A stretch of DNA of 64,000 nt from Rhizobium sp. Lineage in GTDB: Bacteria > Pseudomonadota > Alphaproteobacteria > Rhizobiales > Rhizobiaceae. Under the pieces are notes generated by a model. It ran no database searches, was not told the origin of the DNA, and saw only the letters and a list, made by a program, of their open reading frames with translations. Position numbers and translations under genes: made by a program. The stretch spans positions 1 to 64,000 of the forward strand of contig JAPZUE010000020.1 of the NCBI GenBank assembly GCA_027533385.1, given 5' to 3'. Positions 52,169 through 62,218 of the stretch are shown piece by piece. Position 1 is the stretch's first letter, and every line of letters starts with the position of its first letter.

Positions 52169-52189
52169 TTTTCTCGACTGTCGAGAAAA
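52169..52189. promoter_or_regulatory. ROK repressor operator upstream of xylF
   Basis: TTTTCTCGA (52169-52177) and TCGAGAAAA (52181-52189) make perfect nine-base arms with a three-base spacer, about 100 bp before the xylF start. It is the typical form of a ROK repressor operator in rhizobia. Confidence 0.75.
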
Positions 52190-52289
52190 ACCATTGGACG
52201 GGGGTCCATGGGGTAAGGGCAGTTTCGCAGCGGGTCGTTCGGTTGGGAGGTCTTCCGGCGGTCCGCTCTCACCTTGGGAGGTTTTAAAA

Positions 52290-53330
52290 ATGAAATCCGT
52301 TATGAAGCTGATGGCAGCGACTGCCGTCATCGTGAGCCTGCATTCCGTTGCCAATGCCGAAGGTCTGACCATCGGCGTTTCCTGGTCGAACTTCCAGGAA
52401 GAGCGTTGGAAGACGGACGAGGCTGCGATCAAGGCAGCACTCGAAGCCGCCGGCAACAAGTACATCTCTGCCGACGCCCAGACCTCTGCCGCCAAGCAGC
52501 TGACCGACATCGAAAGCCTGATCGCCCAGGGCGCAAACGCCCTGATCGTTCTGGCGCAGGACTCGGAAGCCATCGGCCCGGCCATCGAAAAGGCCGTTGC
52601 TGAAGGTATCCCGGTCGTCGGCTATGACCGTCTGATCGAGAACCCGGACGCCTACTACATCACCTTCGACAACAAGGAAGTTGGCCGCATGCAGGCCCGC
52701 GAAGTGTTCAAGGTGAAGCCGGAAGGCAACTACGTGTTCATCAAGGGCGCCTCGACCGACCCGAACTCCGACTTCCTGTACTCCGGTCAGATGGAAGTGC
52801 TGAAGGAAGCCATCGACGCTGGCAAGATCAAGAATGTCGGCGAAGCCTATACCGACGGCTGGAAGCCGGAAGCTGCCCAGAAGAACATGGAGCAGTTCCT
52901 GACCGCCAACAACAACGCCGTTGACGCTGTTGTTTCGTCGAACGACGGTATGGCCGGTGGTGTTGTCGCCGCTCTCGAAGCCCAGGGTCTTGCCGGTTCG
53001 GTTCCGGTCTCCGGCCAGGACGGCGACAAGGCCGCTCTGAACCGCGTAGCACTCGGCACCCAGACCGTGTCCGTCTGGAAGGACAGCCGCGAACTCGGCA
53101 AGAAGGCCGGCGAAATCGCCAATGAGCTTGCCGCTGGCAAGTCCATGGACGAGATCGCAGGCACCGTGAAGTTCTCCGGCGGCCCGAAGGGCGTCGAAAT
53201 GAACTCCTACTTCATCGCTCCGCTGCCGATCACCAAGGAAAACCTCAACGTCGTCATCGACGCTGGCTGGATCACCAAGGAAGAGGCTTGCCAGGGCGTT
53301 GCCGCCGGTTCCGTTGCAGCCTGCAACTGA
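52290..53330 (+). CDS. xylF: D-xylose ABC transporter substrate-binding protein
   Basis: The 346-residue protein has a signal peptide ([21 protein letters not shown]) and a periplasmic-binding type 1 domain closely like Xyl[83 protein letters not shown]. It captures xylose in the periplasm. GGGAGG precedes the ATG. A hairpin lies between it and xylH. Confidence 0.93.
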   Translation: MKSVMKLMAATAVIVSLHSVANAEGLTIGVSWSNFQEERWKTDEAAIKAALEAAGNKYISADAQTSAAKQLTDIESLIAQGANALIVLAQDSEAIGPAIEKAVAEGIPVVGYDRLIENPDAYYITFDNKEVGRMQAREVFKVKPEGNYVFIKGASTDPNSDFLYSGQMEVLKEAIDAGKIKNVGEAYTDGWKPEAAQKNMEQFLTANNNAVDAVVSSNDGMAGGVVAALEAQGLAGSVPVSGQDGDKAALNRVALGTQTVSVWKDSRELGKKAGEIANELAAGKSMDEIAGTVKFSGGPKGVEMNSYFIAPLPITKENLNVVIDAGWITKEEACQGVAAGSVAACN

Positions 53331-53361
53331 TCGAGTGACTGAGCTTTAGAGCTTGAGCCGG

Positions 53362-53391
53362 AACGCCGCAGCCCTGTGCGCTGCGGCGTTT
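53362..53391 (+). terminator. hairpin between xylF and xylH
   Basis: AACGCCGCAG (53362-53371) and CTGCGGCGTT (53381-53390) form a perfect ten-base stem followed by TT. It probably trims or partly terminates the transcript so that the binding protein is made in excess over the permease. Confidence 0.75.
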
Positions 53392-53570
53392 CGACTGATC
53401 GGGAGCATAGCGGCGGGACGCCACAACCGGTTTTAAGGGGCCGGATGCGGGGTCCATGATCCGCAGTCCAATGAGAGATGCCTCGATCCGCATGGCGGGC
53501 CTCATGCCCGCAAGTCCGCGCAAGGCGCGGCCCTTCGCAAGCCGACAAACGACTGGGGAGAATAATTCGT

Positions 53571-54884
53571 ATGGCGGATCACAGCCTTGCCACGCCCGCG
53601 CATGGAGCCCGGGCATCCAATGTTTCAGCGCTGAAGCGCTTCTTTCAAGCCACCGAGATCGACACGCGCCTGCTTGGCATGGTCATTGCGCTCGGCCTCA
53701 TCTGGATTGGCTTCCATTTTCTGTCGGGCGGCTTGTTCCTGACCCAGCGAAACCTGTGGAACCTTTCGGTCCAGGCGGCGTCCGTATCGGTCATGGCGAC
53801 CGGCATGGTGCTGGTCATCGTGACCCGCAACATCGACCTCTCCGTCGGCTCCATTCTTGGCTTCGTCGGCATGATCATGGGCGTGCTGCAGGCCCGCATC
53901 CTGCCGCCGATCATCGGCTTTGAACATCCGATGATGTGGATCATCGCGCTTTCGGCCGGCATTTTCGTCGGTGCTGCGATCGGTGCCCTGCATGGCGTCA
54001 TCATCGCCTTCCTCGGCGTGCCCTCCTTCATCGTCACGCTCGGCGGCCTGCTCGTCTGGCGCGGCGCGGCCTGGATGGTCACCTCAGGCGCGACCGTCGC
54101 ACCGATGGACACCACCTACCGCCTGATGGGCGGTGGTGCGGATGGCTCGATCGGGGTCACGGCCAGCTGGATTGTCGGCCTGATCGCCTGCCTTGTCATC
54201 GTGCTGTCGATCCTCAACACCCGTCGCCAGCGTCGTCGCTTCGGCTTCCCGCTGCGTCCGATCTGGGCCGAGTATTTCCTCGTCGCCTCTGGCTGCGTGG
54301 CCATCCTCTCGGCTGTCTGGGTCGCCAACACCTATTACATGCCGGTCAACCTCGCCCGCAAATACGCCGAGGAGCACGGCATCGCCTGGCCGGAAGGTGG
54401 CCTGCAGATTGGTCTCGGTATCGCCGTGCCGGTTCTGATCGCCATCGGCATTGCCATGGTCATGGCCTTCATCACCAACCGCACCCGCTTCGGCCGCTAT
54501 GTCTTCGCGATCGGCGGTAACCCGGAAGCCGCAGAACTCGCCGGCATCAAGGTGAAGTGGGTCACCGTCAAGCTGTTTGCGCTGATGGGTGCACTCTGCG
54601 CCATCGCCGCAGCCATCTCGACGGCCCGCCTCAATGCCGCCACCAACGCCCAGGGCACGCTCGACGAGCTCTACACCATTGCCGCAGCCGTCATCGGCGG
54701 CACGTCGCTGGCCGGCGGCGTGGGCACCATCGCCGGCGCCATGCTCGGCGCCATCGTCATGCAATCTCTGAATTCGGGCATGGTCCTGCTCGGTCTCGAC
54801 ACACCGCTCCAGAGCATCGTTATTGGTATCGTGCTCGTCGTCGCGGTCTGGCTCGACACCGTCTACCGCGCTCGTGCGAAGTAA
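53571..54884 (+). CDS. xylH: D-xylose ABC transporter permease
   Basis: The 437-residue protein has about 11 helices and the ribose/xylose permease pattern [45 protein letters not shown] and [19 protein letters not shown]. It forms the membrane channel of the importer. ATG at 53571 follows GGGGAGA. Length is typical of XylH rather than RbsC. Confidence 0.93.
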   Translation: MADHSLATPAHGARASNVSALKRFFQATEIDTRLLGMVIALGLIWIGFHFLSGGLFLTQRNLWNLSVQAASVSVMATGMVLVIVTRNIDLSVGSILGFVGMIMGVLQARILPPIIGFEHPMMWIIALSAGIFVGAAIGALHGVIIAFLGVPSFIVTLGGLLVWRGAAWMVTSGATVAPMDTTYRLMGGGADGSIGVTASWIVGLIACLVIVLSILNTRRQRRRFGFPLRPIWAEYFLVASGCVAILSAVWVANTYYMPVNLARKYAEEHGIAWPEGGLQIGLGIAVPVLIAIGIAMVMAFITNRTRFGRYVFAIGGNPEAAELAGIKVKWVTVKLFALMGALCAIAAAISTARLNAATNAQGTLDELYTIAAAVIGGTSLAGGVGTIAGAMLGAIVMQSLNSGMVLLGLDTPLQSIVIGIVLVVAVWLDTVYRARAK

Positions 54885-54898
54885 GGGGAGTTGAACTC

Positions 54899-55684
54899 AT
54901 GTCTGAAAATCGCACCCCCCTCGTGGAAATGCGCAACGTTTCCATCTCCTTCGGCGGTATCCACGCCGTCGACGACGCCTCGATCGATCTCTTCCCGGGA
55001 GAAGTCGTGGCCCTGCTCGGCCATAACGGTGCCGGCAAGTCGACCCTGATCAAGATCCTGTCGGGCGCCTACAAGCGCGACGGCGGCGACATCCTGGTCC
55101 GAGGCGAGTTTGCCGACATCAACAACCCGCGCGACGCCAAGAAATACGGCATCGAGACGATCTACCAGACGCTCGCCGTCGCCGATAACGTCGATGCCGC
55201 CGCCAACCTCTATCTCGGCCGCGAGCTGCGCACCGCCTGGGGCACGCTCGACGACGTCGCGATGGAAGCCAAGGCCCGTGAAGTCATGGGGCGCCTCAAC
55301 CCCAACTTCCAGCGCTTCAAGGAGCCGGTCAAGGCGCTCTCCGGCGGTCAGCGCCAGTCGGTGGCGATTGCGCGTGCAATCCTCTTCGACGCCCAGATCC
55401 TGATCATGGACGAACCGACGGCCGCTCTTGGGCCCCAGGAAACCGCCCAGGTCGGCGAGCTCATCCACCAGCTGAAGAAGGACGGCATCGGCATCTTCCT
55501 GATCAGCCACGACATCCACGACGTCTTCGACCTCGCCGACCGCGTCTTCGTCATGAAGAACGGCCGCGTGGTGGGCCATGCCCGCACCGAAGACGTCACC
55601 AAGGACGAAGTGCTCGGCATGATCATCCTCGGCAAGTGCCCCCCCGGTGCAATCCCGGGCCCGGGCGCCATGCAGACGGCGTGA
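54899..55684 (+). CDS. xylG: sugar ABC transporter ATP-binding protein, single-domain XylG
   Basis: The 261-residue protein has Walker A (GHNGAGKST, 41-49), the [14 protein letters not shown] signature, Walker B ([11 protein letters not shown]) and the H-loop (LISHD). It is a single nucleotide-binding domain, half the size of E. coli XylG (which has two fused), so it should act as a dimer. It follows xylH by 14 bases. A short stretch after residue 245 ([13 protein letters not shown]) ends the protein. No xylA or xylB follows. Confidence 0.92.
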   Translation: MSENRTPLVEMRNVSISFGGIHAVDDASIDLFPGEVVALLGHNGAGKSTLIKILSGAYKRDGGDILVRGEFADINNPRDAKKYGIETIYQTLAVADNVDAAANLYLGRELRTAWGTLDDVAMEAKAREVMGRLNPNFQRFKEPVKALSGGQRQSVAIARAILFDAQILIMDEPTAALGPQETAQVGELIHQLKKDGIGIFLISHDIHDVFDLADRVFVMKNGRVVGHARTEDVTKDEVLGMIILGKCPPGAIPGPGAMQTA

Positions 55685-55710
55685 GTCGAGAGACAGTGAA
55701 ATGAGACAGG

Positions 55711-55738
55711 CGAGGGGGCGAAAGCTCCCTCGTTTTCG
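55711..55738 (+). terminator. rho-independent terminator of the xylose operon
   Basis: CGAGGG (55711-55716) pairs with CCCTCG (55727-55732), followed by TTTTCGTTT. It ends the xylFHG transcript. Confidence 0.8.
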
Positions 55739-55746
55739 TTTAGGGA

Positions 55747-56094
55747 TCAGTCCTTTTGGCGTGGTGAGCCGGCAAGCCCGAGAAATACGAGCATTGCCCT
55801 GTCCAGGCGTACCATGTCGCCAGCGTCCAATTGGCCGATGCGGTGGCCGAGCCTTTGTCTGGCGACGGTGGTGATCTTGTCTGCCATCAGACGAGAGGAG
55901 GCCCGCAACCCATTCTGCTCGTTCGGTTCTACCAAAATCCTGAAGAGGGGCGCCTCGGTTTCATCCGATGTGAAACCGCAGATGGTTACGGACCCGGTCT
56001 CGCTGAAACTGTCGTCCTGCACGATCACCGCAGGTCGCGGTTTGCCTGCGTAGTCTCCGGCCCCGGCAACGGTCCAGATCTCGCCTCGTCTCAT
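55747..56094 (-). CDS. mazF: MazF/PemK-family toxin
   Basis: The 115-residue protein has the MazF pattern: MRRGEIWTVAG, GKPRPAVIVQDDSF, then LMADKITTVARQRLGHRIGQL. It is a sequence-specific mRNA endonuclease. The ATG overlaps the antitoxin stop by four bases (ATGA), antitoxin first. Confidence 0.9.
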   Translation of the reverse strand: MRRGEIWTVAGAGDYAGKPRPAVIVQDDSFSETGSVTICGFTSDETEAPLFRILVEPNEQNGLRASSRLMADKITTVARQRLGHRIGQLDAGDMVRLDRAMLVFLGLAGSPRQKD

Positions 56095-56309
56095 GCGTCT
56101 GACCAGTCCGACACAGCCTCGATAAACGCCTGATCTTCTTCGGCCACGGCGCTTCGAGAGACGGCCATCGACTGGCGCTTTGCCTCAGCCTTGAACGCGT
56201 CCGTGCGCATGTCCGGCACCCAGATCTGGACAGGCCGAAGACCCTGGGCGCGCAGACGCTCGCGGTGCTTGCTCACCTTTTGCACGGAAGACTTCGGTCC
56301 GGACGGCAT
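56091..56309 (-). CDS. mazE: DUF3018/MazE-like antitoxin
   Basis: The 72-residue protein (MPSGPKSSVQKVSKHRERLRAQGLRPVQIWVPDMRT ... SAVAEEDQAFIEAVSDWSD) is of the DUF3018 antitoxin family, which pairs with MazF in proteobacteria. The basic N-terminus should bind the promoter and the acidic tail the toxin. I chose ATG at 56309, which has GGAG eight bases upstream; the ATG at 56321 lies closer to the palindrome and lacks a site. Confidence 0.85.
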   Translation of the reverse strand: MPSGPKSSVQKVSKHRERLRAQGLRPVQIWVPDMRTDAFKAEAKRQSMAVSRSAVAEEDQAFIEAVSDWSDA

Positions 56310-56322
56310 GATCAACTCCATG

Positions 56323-56336
56323 GGTTACATGTAACC
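56323..56336. promoter_or_regulatory. MazE operator palindrome
   Basis: GGTTACATGTAACC is a perfect 14-base palindrome just upstream of the antitoxin gene and the natural site for autoregulation. Confidence 0.7.
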
Positions 56337-56469
56337 TATCACGAAGGCCTTTGAAGGGGAAGGCGAGTGACGATTTCAGGGCGCTTGCCATCCCGCTCAT
56401 ATGAAAAGGGGCCATGCCTGCCCGCACCGCCCCCCGAATTCGTTCACTGCCGGAATCTTGCCTGGAGCC

Positions 56470-58302
56470 TCACGCCGCCCGGCGCGTGCCCGGCTGGCCC
56501 TGGTTGCTCTGCCCGCCGATGTCGAACTTGCCGATCAGCTGGAACAGAGCCTCCGCCTCCTTCGCCAGCGAATGGCTGGCTGCGGTCGATTCTTCCACCA
56601 TGGCGGCATTCTGCTGCGTGCCCTGGTCCATGATGGCCACGGCCGTGTTGATCTCCTTTAGGCCGATCGACTGGTCGCCGGAGGCTTCGACGATGGCGGT
56701 GACGTTGATGCTCACGGCCTGGACCTGCGCGACGATGTCCTCCAGCGCCTTGCCGGTGGCCACCACCAGATCGACGCCATTCTTCACCTGGTCGCCGGAC
56801 TTGCCGATCAGCGCGCGGATTTCCTTGGCGGCACTCGCCGAGCGCTGCGCAAGTTCGCGCACCTCTTGTGCAACGACGGCAAAACCCTTGCCCGCTTCCC
56901 CGGCGCGCGCGGCCTCGACGCCGGCATTCAGCGCCAGAAGGTTCGTCTGGAAGGCAATTTCGTCGATGACGCTGATGATCGTGGTGATCTCCTTCGACGA
57001 GCCCTCGATCTCCTGCATGGCCGAAACCGCCCGCTCGACGATCGCGCCGGAGCGTTCCGCCGCCGCACGCGTCTCATGCACCTGCCGACCGGCCTCGCGG
57101 GCGCGGTGGCTGGTCTGGCTGATGGTCGTGGTGATCTGCTCGAGCGCTGCCGCCGTCTCCTCGACGGATGCCGCCTGGCGCTCGGTGCGCTTCGACAGGT
57201 CGTCGGCAGCCGAATGGATCTGGCTGGAGCCCGCCGCAATCGCCTGGGCATTCTGGCCGACCCGGCGCATGGCATCCTCGAGCTTGCCCACCGCCTCGTT
57301 GAAGTTCACCCGGATTGCGTCCAGCCGTTCGGCAAAGGCCTCGGTGATCCGATAGGTCAGCCGCCCCTCGGAAAGCGCGTCCAGCGCATGGCCGATCTTG
57401 TCCACCGCAAAGCGAACCTCGGCTGCCTCCTTGGCCTGCTGGCGTTCATGCGCCAGGCGCTCCGCCTCGGCGGCCGCGCGGTTTGCCTCGGCCTCCTTTT
57501 CCAGCCGCACCCGCTCGCGGGCATTGTCGCGGAAGACCGCAACCGTTGACGCCATCACGCCGATCTCGTCACGGCGGCCTTCGCCATAGATGGCGACATC
57601 AAGATCGCCATGCGCGAGCCGGTTCATGGCCGAGGTGATCGAGGTGACGGGCCGGATGACGCCGGAAACGATGGTGAAGATCGAAAAGCCCGCAACGCCT
57701 GCGGCCACAAGCGACAGCGCGATCATCAGCGTCGTCAGCATGTCCTTGAGCGCGTTGCCGGCCGCGAGGTTCTCCTTGGCGACCCGGATTTGCAATTCGA
57801 TCAGCTTTGAAATTTCGGTGCCGAGCGGATCGATGGTCGGATAGAGCTTGGTGTCGGCAAAGCGCGCCAGCCCCTCCATGTCCCTGGCGACCAGCAGCGC
57901 CTGCAATTCCTTGACCCCGGCATCGGCATTCTGCCGCACCTTGAGGAATTCATCGGCGATGATTTTCTCCTCTGGGGTCAGGTAGGTGACGATATACTCG
58001 CCCCACTTCGTCTCGATCTTCCCCATCGCCGTATCGACGCTCTGTTGCCCCTGTTCGAAGGTGAAGGCGCCGGAGCGCACCTTGTGCACGGCATCGACGA
58101 TCTCGACCGCATAGGCGTCGGAGATCACCTTGAGCTGCTCCATCGGGATCACCCGGTCGGCGACGATCGAATTCGAGAGCTTCGATTGCTCGCTCTTCGC
58201 ATAGAAGGCGAAGGCCGAGATCACGAAGATCACGGTTGTCAGAAGCGAAATGCAGGACAGGAGTTTCAATCGAATGGTCATCAGTGCCTCGAAAGCCTTC
58301 AC
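56470..58302 (-). CDS. methyl-accepting chemotaxis protein, four-helix-bundle sensor
   Basis: The 610-residue receptor has a short N-terminal tail, a first helix (about 11-33), a periplasmic four-helix bundle to about 190, a second helix (about 192-213), HAMP, a coiled region and the signalling domain with the conserved [26 protein letters not shown] tip. Its 4HB_MCP-type sensor is unlike those of the other two receptors in the window. It ends GQPGTRRAA without a CheR-tethering motif. ATG at 58281 is an alternative start. Confidence 0.92.
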   Translation of the reverse strand: MKAFEALMTIRLKLLSCISLLTTVIFVISAFAFYAKSEQSKLSNSIVADRVIPMEQLKVISDAYAVEIVDAVHKVRSGAFTFEQGQQSVDTAMGKIETKWGEYIVTYLTPEEKIIADEFLKVRQNADAGVKELQALLVARDMEGLARFADTKLYPTIDPLGTEISKLIELQIRVAKENLAAGNALKDMLTTLMIALSLVAAGVAGFSIFTIVSGVIRPVTSITSAMNRLAHGDLDVAIYGEGRRDEIGVMASTVAVFRDNARERVRLEKEAEANRAAAEAERLAHERQQAKEAAEVRFAVDKIGHALDALSEGRLTYRITEAFAERLDAIRVNFNEAVGKLEDAMRRVGQNAQAIAAGSSQIHSAADDLSKRTERQAASVEETAAALEQITTTISQTSHRAREAGRQVHETRAAAERSGAIVERAVSAMQEIEGSSKEITTIISVIDEIAFQTNLLALNAGVEAARAGEAGKGFAVVAQEVRELAQRSASAAKEIRALIGKSGDQVKNGVDLVVATGKALEDIVAQVQAVSINVTAIVEASGDQSIGLKEINTAVAIMDQGTQQNAAMVEESTAASHSLAKEAEALFQLIGKFDIGGQSNQGQPGTRRAA

Positions 58303-58616
58303 GGTTTGAACGCATAACGGCGCAGAGAGGGCGTCACGGGTTCTGGACCGGCCGCAGGTGCAGCCAAGGGGTCCGTTACGGGCGGCATGCGTATTCGTCC
58401 GCTGCGAACACGCTTGCGCCGTCGCAGACCCCTTACGAGATTTAGGGGTCGCCCGTTTACGCTTTGCTAATTTATGCCTTCAAATGCGCCATGTACGTGA
58501 GTATTTGCACAGATTCTGAACAACGATTTCTTAATTTCGCAACTTCAGCGCGCACAAAGCCGTGAACACCCGGCCAGAACCGGTTTTTGTGGAATGCCGC
58601 CCTTGCAGGCTGCTGC
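58303..58616. other. gene-free region
   Basis: The 314 bp between the chemoreceptor and the MAPEG gene hold a small stem, GACCCCT (around 58428) with AGGGGTC, and probably the chemoreceptor promoter. No gene or recognisable RNA is seen. Confidence 0.4.
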
Positions 58617-59000
58617 TCACACGCCCTTGATCAGCGCGCCGATCGTGCCGCCGACCAGGAGCACGATGCCGATGAGGAAGGTGAGTGCGGCGCCCGGTCC
58701 GCGACTTTTGGCATCGGCATAGTATTCGGCGGCATAGAGGACCCGCGCTGCCGTCCAGCCGAGGCCAAGAAGTCCCGCGAGCATGTCGGACACATAGGTG
58801 CCGAAGATCCAGAGCGACGGCAGAAACAGCACCATCTGCTCGACCGTGTTCTGCTGCACCCGGAAAATCCGCTCGAAGTCGGCATTGCCGGTCGTCCTTG
58901 GGGCCTCGACGCCAAACTTCTTGCGCGCCTGCCCCACTTTCAGAAGAAACCAGCAATAGGCGAGCAGGGCCGAAAAGGTCGCCAGAATGGTGAAACGCAT
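58617..59000 (-). CDS. MAPEG-family membrane protein
   Basis: The 127-residue protein has four helices and the MAPEG pattern FERIFRVQQNTVEQMVLFLPSLWIFGTYVSDMLAGLLGLGWTAARVLYAAEYYAD. MAPEG proteins include glutathione transferases of membranes. The start at 59000 gives the normal family length; the frame runs 24 codons further upstream. Confidence 0.9.
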   Translation of the reverse strand: MRFTILATFSALLAYCWFLLKVGQARKKFGVEAPRTTGNADFERIFRVQQNTVEQMVLFLPSLWIFGTYVSDMLAGLLGLGWTAARVLYAAEYYADAKSRGPGAALTFLIGIVLLVGGTIGALIKGV

Positions 59001-59201
59001 GAAGAAAATCCGGGCAGGGGAGGGATGGTTAACGAAGCATTGGTAGGCTGTCATGCGAAAGCAAGCAAGCAAGCAAGGTTACGGTCTGTCTGCCTTTGTG
59101 AATGAGCAGGCGCTTGTTCAGCGCAACCAATTCCGCCATCATCAGGTGGCAATGTTTCGCGGTCCTGCAGGGCCGCCCAAGAGAGAAGACGAAGAGACGC
59201 A

Positions 59202-59861
59202 ATGAGCACCGACCCGTTCAAGTTTGGCCGCGCCTACGACCTGCACGAACTGGTCGCCGACGGGATCATTCATGGCATCGGTGTCGTCTTTGCGCTGGTC
59301 GGCGCCACCGCGCTGATCTTCTATGCCACCGTCTATTCGGATTATGCTGATATCGCCGCCAGCTGGATCTATGGGCTTGGCCTGATCATCGCGCTCGGTG
59401 TCTCCTTCACCTACAACATGTGGCCGCATTCCCGGGTGAAGTGGATCCTGCGCCGCTTCGATCATTCGGCGATCTTCATCCTGATCGCCTCCACCTACAC
59501 ACCGTTTCTCGTTCAGGGCGCCGACCGCCCGCTGATCCTGGCGCTGCTTCTCGGCATCTGGGCCACGGCCTTTGTCGGCATCTGGCTGAAATTCCGCTTC
59601 CCCGGCCGCTTCGACCGCCTCGCCATCCTGCTCTATCTCGGCATGGGCTGGAGCGGCGCGCTCGCCATGGGGCCGCTGTCGGAGATCATCCCCGAAATCA
59701 CCCTGACGCTGATCATCATCGGCGGCTGCATCTATTCCGCCGGCGTCGTCTTCCATGTCTGGGAACGCCTGCGCTTCCAGAACGCCATCTGGCACGCTTT
59801 CGTGGTGACCGCGTCGATCGTGCATTATTCGGCGGTGTTCACGGCGATCAGCCTGGGCTGA
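59202..59861 (+). CDS. hemolysin III (PAQR-family) membrane protein
   Basis: The 219-residue protein has seven helices and the family motif DLHELVADGIIHGIGVVFALVGA, with RRFDHSAIFILIASTYTPF in the middle and FHVWERLRFQNAIWHAFVVTAS near the end. The conserved His/Asp/Ser set implies a metal-dependent hydrolase, as in adiponectin-receptor relatives. A GAAGAGACG-like site precedes the ATG. Confidence 0.92.
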   Translation: MSTDPFKFGRAYDLHELVADGIIHGIGVVFALVGATALIFYATVYSDYADIAASWIYGLGLIIALGVSFTYNMWPHSRVKWILRRFDHSAIFILIASTYTPFLVQGADRPLILALLLGIWATAFVGIWLKFRFPGRFDRLAILLYLGMGWSGALAMGPLSEIIPEITLTLIIIGGCIYSAGVVFHVWERLRFQNAIWHAFVVTASIVHYSAVFTAISLG

Positions 59862-59907
59862 GGGACGCCGACGGCGCAAGAATAGTCATCCTCGCCCCCA
59901 GGCCGTC

Positions 59908-59931
59908 ATCCTCGGCCTGCGTGCCGAGGAT
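59908..59931. repeat. RIME-like palindromic repeat
   Basis: ATCCTCGGC (59908-59916) and GCCGAGGAT (59923-59931) form a perfect nine-base stem within a longer stretch that begins GTCATCCTCG and continues GATCCTCGC to about 60010. This is the form of rhizobial intergenic mosaic elements. Confidence 0.65.
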
Positions 59932-60034
59932 CTGCCAAGGCCGGCAAGGGCTTCGACGCTGCCCCTCTCGCTGAACCCGCTGCAGCGGCGATAGATCCTC
60001 GCAACACGTCCGGGCAGACGGAACGTCGGACGCC

Positions 60035-60514
60035 TCAGATCCCCGTCAGCGGCCCGCGCCGCTCGATCTGCCTGGCCGTGGCGCCAGCACCCAGCCGGAA
60101 GCCGGCGAGCGTCACCGGATAGGTCAGCACCAGCGAAACGCCCGCCAGCATCAGCGCCGCCACTGGTGGCGTCATGCCCATCTGCGCGGCGAGCAGGGCC
60201 AGTTCCGCCTCTGTGATGCCGTTCAGAAACACGATCCCGAGCAGTAGCAGCGATCCCGTCACCACGGCGACGAGGGCCAGCAGGCCGGAGAGCCTCAGGC
60301 TGGTCCCCCAGCCCGGCCGGGCCTTCAGTTTCCCAGCCAGATGAGAGCCCGCAGCCGCACCCGCCGCAATCAGCACGGCCACATTGGCGGCCGATGACAG
60401 GCTGTCGCCCCAGCCATAGGCGTCGAGCACCAGCGCCAGAAGGAAGATCGCAAATTGCGCGCCGATCAGCACGAGCATGTAGCGGATGATCAGGCCTGGA
60501 AGAAGAGATGTCAT
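60035..60514 (-). CDS. ABZJ_00895-type four-helix membrane protein
   Basis: The 159-residue protein has four helices (about 5-28, 38-58, 71-97, 118-138) and matches the small membrane family annotated as ABZJ_00895. Function is unknown. It lies between an intergenic mosaic repeat and a MITE-like element. Confidence 0.75.
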   Translation of the reverse strand: MTSLLPGLIIRYMLVLIGAQFAIFLLALVLDAYGWGDSLSSAANVAVLIAAGAAAGSHLAGKLKARPGWGTSLRLSGLLALVAVVTGSLLLLGIVFLNGITEAELALLAAQMGMTPPVAALMLAGVSLVLTYPVTLAGFRLGAGATARQIERRGPLTGI

Positions 60515-60549
60515 CGTGTCGGTTTCCGAAAGTCGTGGGTCTTGCCTTT

Positions 60550-60719
60550 ATACCAAGTGTCGGTGATAGGAACCTATAGGCCACCTTTGGTCGGCTTCCC
60601 GCCCGTTCCGGCGTCGTCGAGCTCCTTGACCGATGCGACAGCATCGCTCTTCGGACCTCTCCTACCCGGACAGGGCGGTCGAGCTGATCTTATGGGTTCC
60701 TATCATCGACACTTGGTAT
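60550..60719. mobile_element. 170-bp MITE-like element with 29-bp terminal inverted repeats
   Basis: The left end (60550-60578, starting ATACCAAGTGTCG) and the reverse complement of the right end (60691-60719) match at 27 of 29 positions. The 110-bp interior has no gene. The size, TA-rich ends and lack of coding fit a miniature inverted-repeat transposable element mobilised by a transposase elsewhere. No copy is complete elsewhere in the window. Confidence 0.7.
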
Positions 60720-60819
60720 TCGCTCCTTGTTGCCCGATGTGTCGATGCGGCGAAGTATCGCCCGTCACATCTCAGTCCAGCATGGCGGTTTTTCCGCCGG
60801 AAAACAGAAAAATCCGCTG

Positions 60820-61323
60820 ATGTCCACGCCCGCCACCCTTCGCGACGCAACGCCCGCCGATCTCCCCGCCATCCTCGCCATCTACAACCACGCCGTCTCA
60901 GAGACGACCGCGATCTGGAACGAGACGCTTGTTGATCTCGACAACCGCAAGGCTTGGTTCGAGCTGCGCCAGGCCAGAGGCTTCCCGATCCTCGTCGCCG
61001 AAGTCGAGGGCAAGATCGCCGGTTACGCCTCCTATGGCGACTGGCGCCCCTTCGACGGCTTCCGCCATTCGGTCGAACATTCCGTCTATGTCGAGAAGGA
61101 TTTCTATGGCCGGGGCCTCGGCAAGGCGCTGATGACCGCGCTGATCGAGCGGGCGAGGGCGGGCAAGATCCACGTCATGATCGCCGCCATCGAAGCCGGC
61201 AACACCGGCTCCATCGCCCTCCACAAAAGCCTCGGCTTCCGCCTCGTCGGCACCCACCACCAAGTCGGCCAGAAATTCGGCCGCTGGCTGGACCTGACGA
61301 TGATGGAGCTGAAGCTGGATTGA
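60820..61323 (+). CDS. GNAT acetyltransferase, phosphinothricin/methionine-sulfoximine type
   Basis: The 167-residue protein has the GNAT motifs LRDATPADLPAILAIYNHAV, SVEHSVYVEKDFYGRGLGKALMTALIERAR (with the acetyl-CoA loop) and GNTGSIALHKSLGFRLVGTHHQVG. It is of the bar/PAT-MddA group, which acetylates phosphinothricin, methionine sulfoximine or sulfone. ATG at 60820 gives normal length but has no good ribosome site. It starts about 100 bases after the MITE-like element. Confidence 0.88.
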   Translation: MSTPATLRDATPADLPAILAIYNHAVSETTAIWNETLVDLDNRKAWFELRQARGFPILVAEVEGKIAGYASYGDWRPFDGFRHSVEHSVYVEKDFYGRGLGKALMTALIERARAGKIHVMIAAIEAGNTGSIALHKSLGFRLVGTHHQVGQKFGRWLDLTMMELKLD

Positions 61324-61327
61324 ACCT

Positions 61328-61471
61328 CACCTCCCCCTTGAGGGGGGAGGTCGCCGCAAAGCGGCGGGTGGGGGTGAAGAGGGCTCCGAGTTCGGCCTAT
61401 CAAGCAGGGGCAAGCGTGGCACCGTTCACCCCACCCCGGAGCTCCGCTCCGACCCGCCCCTCAAGGCGAGG
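61328..61471. repeat. long dispersed palindromic repeat, copy 1
   Basis: The unit starts with CACCTCCCCCTTGAGGGG and ends with CCCTCAAGGCGAGGGTGG, with GTCGCCGCAAAGCGGCGGGTG near the start and CACCCCACCCCGGAGCT near the end. Its two ends are self-complementary. A near-identical unit is at 62219-62370. Confidence 0.85.
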
Positions 61472-61570
61472 GTGGAGATCCCGCCGTGCCGCCGACCGGC
61501 ATTGTCCGCAAGCGCTCTTTACAAAGGTCCGCACCTCGGGATTTATCCTGTTCTTTGGCAGGAGATCCCC

Positions 61571-62194
61571 ATGACGTTCGAAACCTGGCTTGCCTTCGCC
61601 GCCGCCTCGGCGGTCCTCTTGATCATTCCCGGACCGACCATTCTGCTGGTCGTCTCCTATGCCCTGGGCCAGGGCTGGCGCAGCGCGCTGCCCGTATCGA
61701 TCGGCGTGGCGCTTGGCGATTTTACCGCCATGACGCTGTCGATGCTGGGCGTCGGCGCGATCCTCGCGACCTCGGCCACCGTGTTTACCGCGCTGAAATG
61801 GGCGGGTGCCGCCTATCTGATCTATCTCGGCATCAAGCTCTTTCGCGCCGGCGGCACGCTCGATGTCGAGCCGAAGACCGACGCGGCAAGCACGATGAAA
61901 ATGGTTGCCCATGCCTGGCTGGTCACGGCGCTGAACCCGAAAAGCATCACCTTCTTCGTCGCCTTCCTGCCGCAGTTCCTCGACAAGCACGGCGACTTTT
62001 TCACCCAGATGCTGATCTTCGAGACGACCTTCCTGGTGCTGGCTTTCCTCAATGCCGCAACCTACGCCCTTATCGCCTCACGCGCCCGCAATCTGGTGAA
62101 AAGCCCAAGGGCGATCGGCATCTTCAACAAGACCGGCGGCACGCTTCTGATCGGCGCAGGCGTCGCCACCGCGACGCTGCGCTCGGGGACTTGA
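61571..62194 (+). CDS. LysE-family exporter
   Basis: The 207-residue protein has six helices and the family pattern FAAASAVLLIIPGPTILLVVSYALGQGWRSALPVSIGVALGD with KWAGAAYLIYLGIKLFRAGG and LVTALNPKSITFFVAFLPQFL. It probably exports an amino acid. The start ATG has GGAG eight bases upstream. Copies of a long palindromic repeat flank it on both sides. Confidence 0.9.
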   Translation: MTFETWLAFAAASAVLLIIPGPTILLVVSYALGQGWRSALPVSIGVALGDFTAMTLSMLGVGAILATSATVFTALKWAGAAYLIYLGIKLFRAGGTLDVEPKTDAASTMKMVAHAWLVTALNPKSITFFVAFLPQFLDKHGDFFTQMLIFETTFLVLAFLNAATYALIASRARNLVKSPRAIGIFNKTGGTLLIGAGVATATLRSGT

Positions 62195-62218
62195 ACCGCG
62201 AGGGCGTCAGGCGCCCGC

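Noticed and set aside
59142..59879. Frame of 245 codons antisense to the hemolysin III gene.
   Set aside because: Low-complexity antisense product; the plus strand encodes a clear seven-helix family protein.
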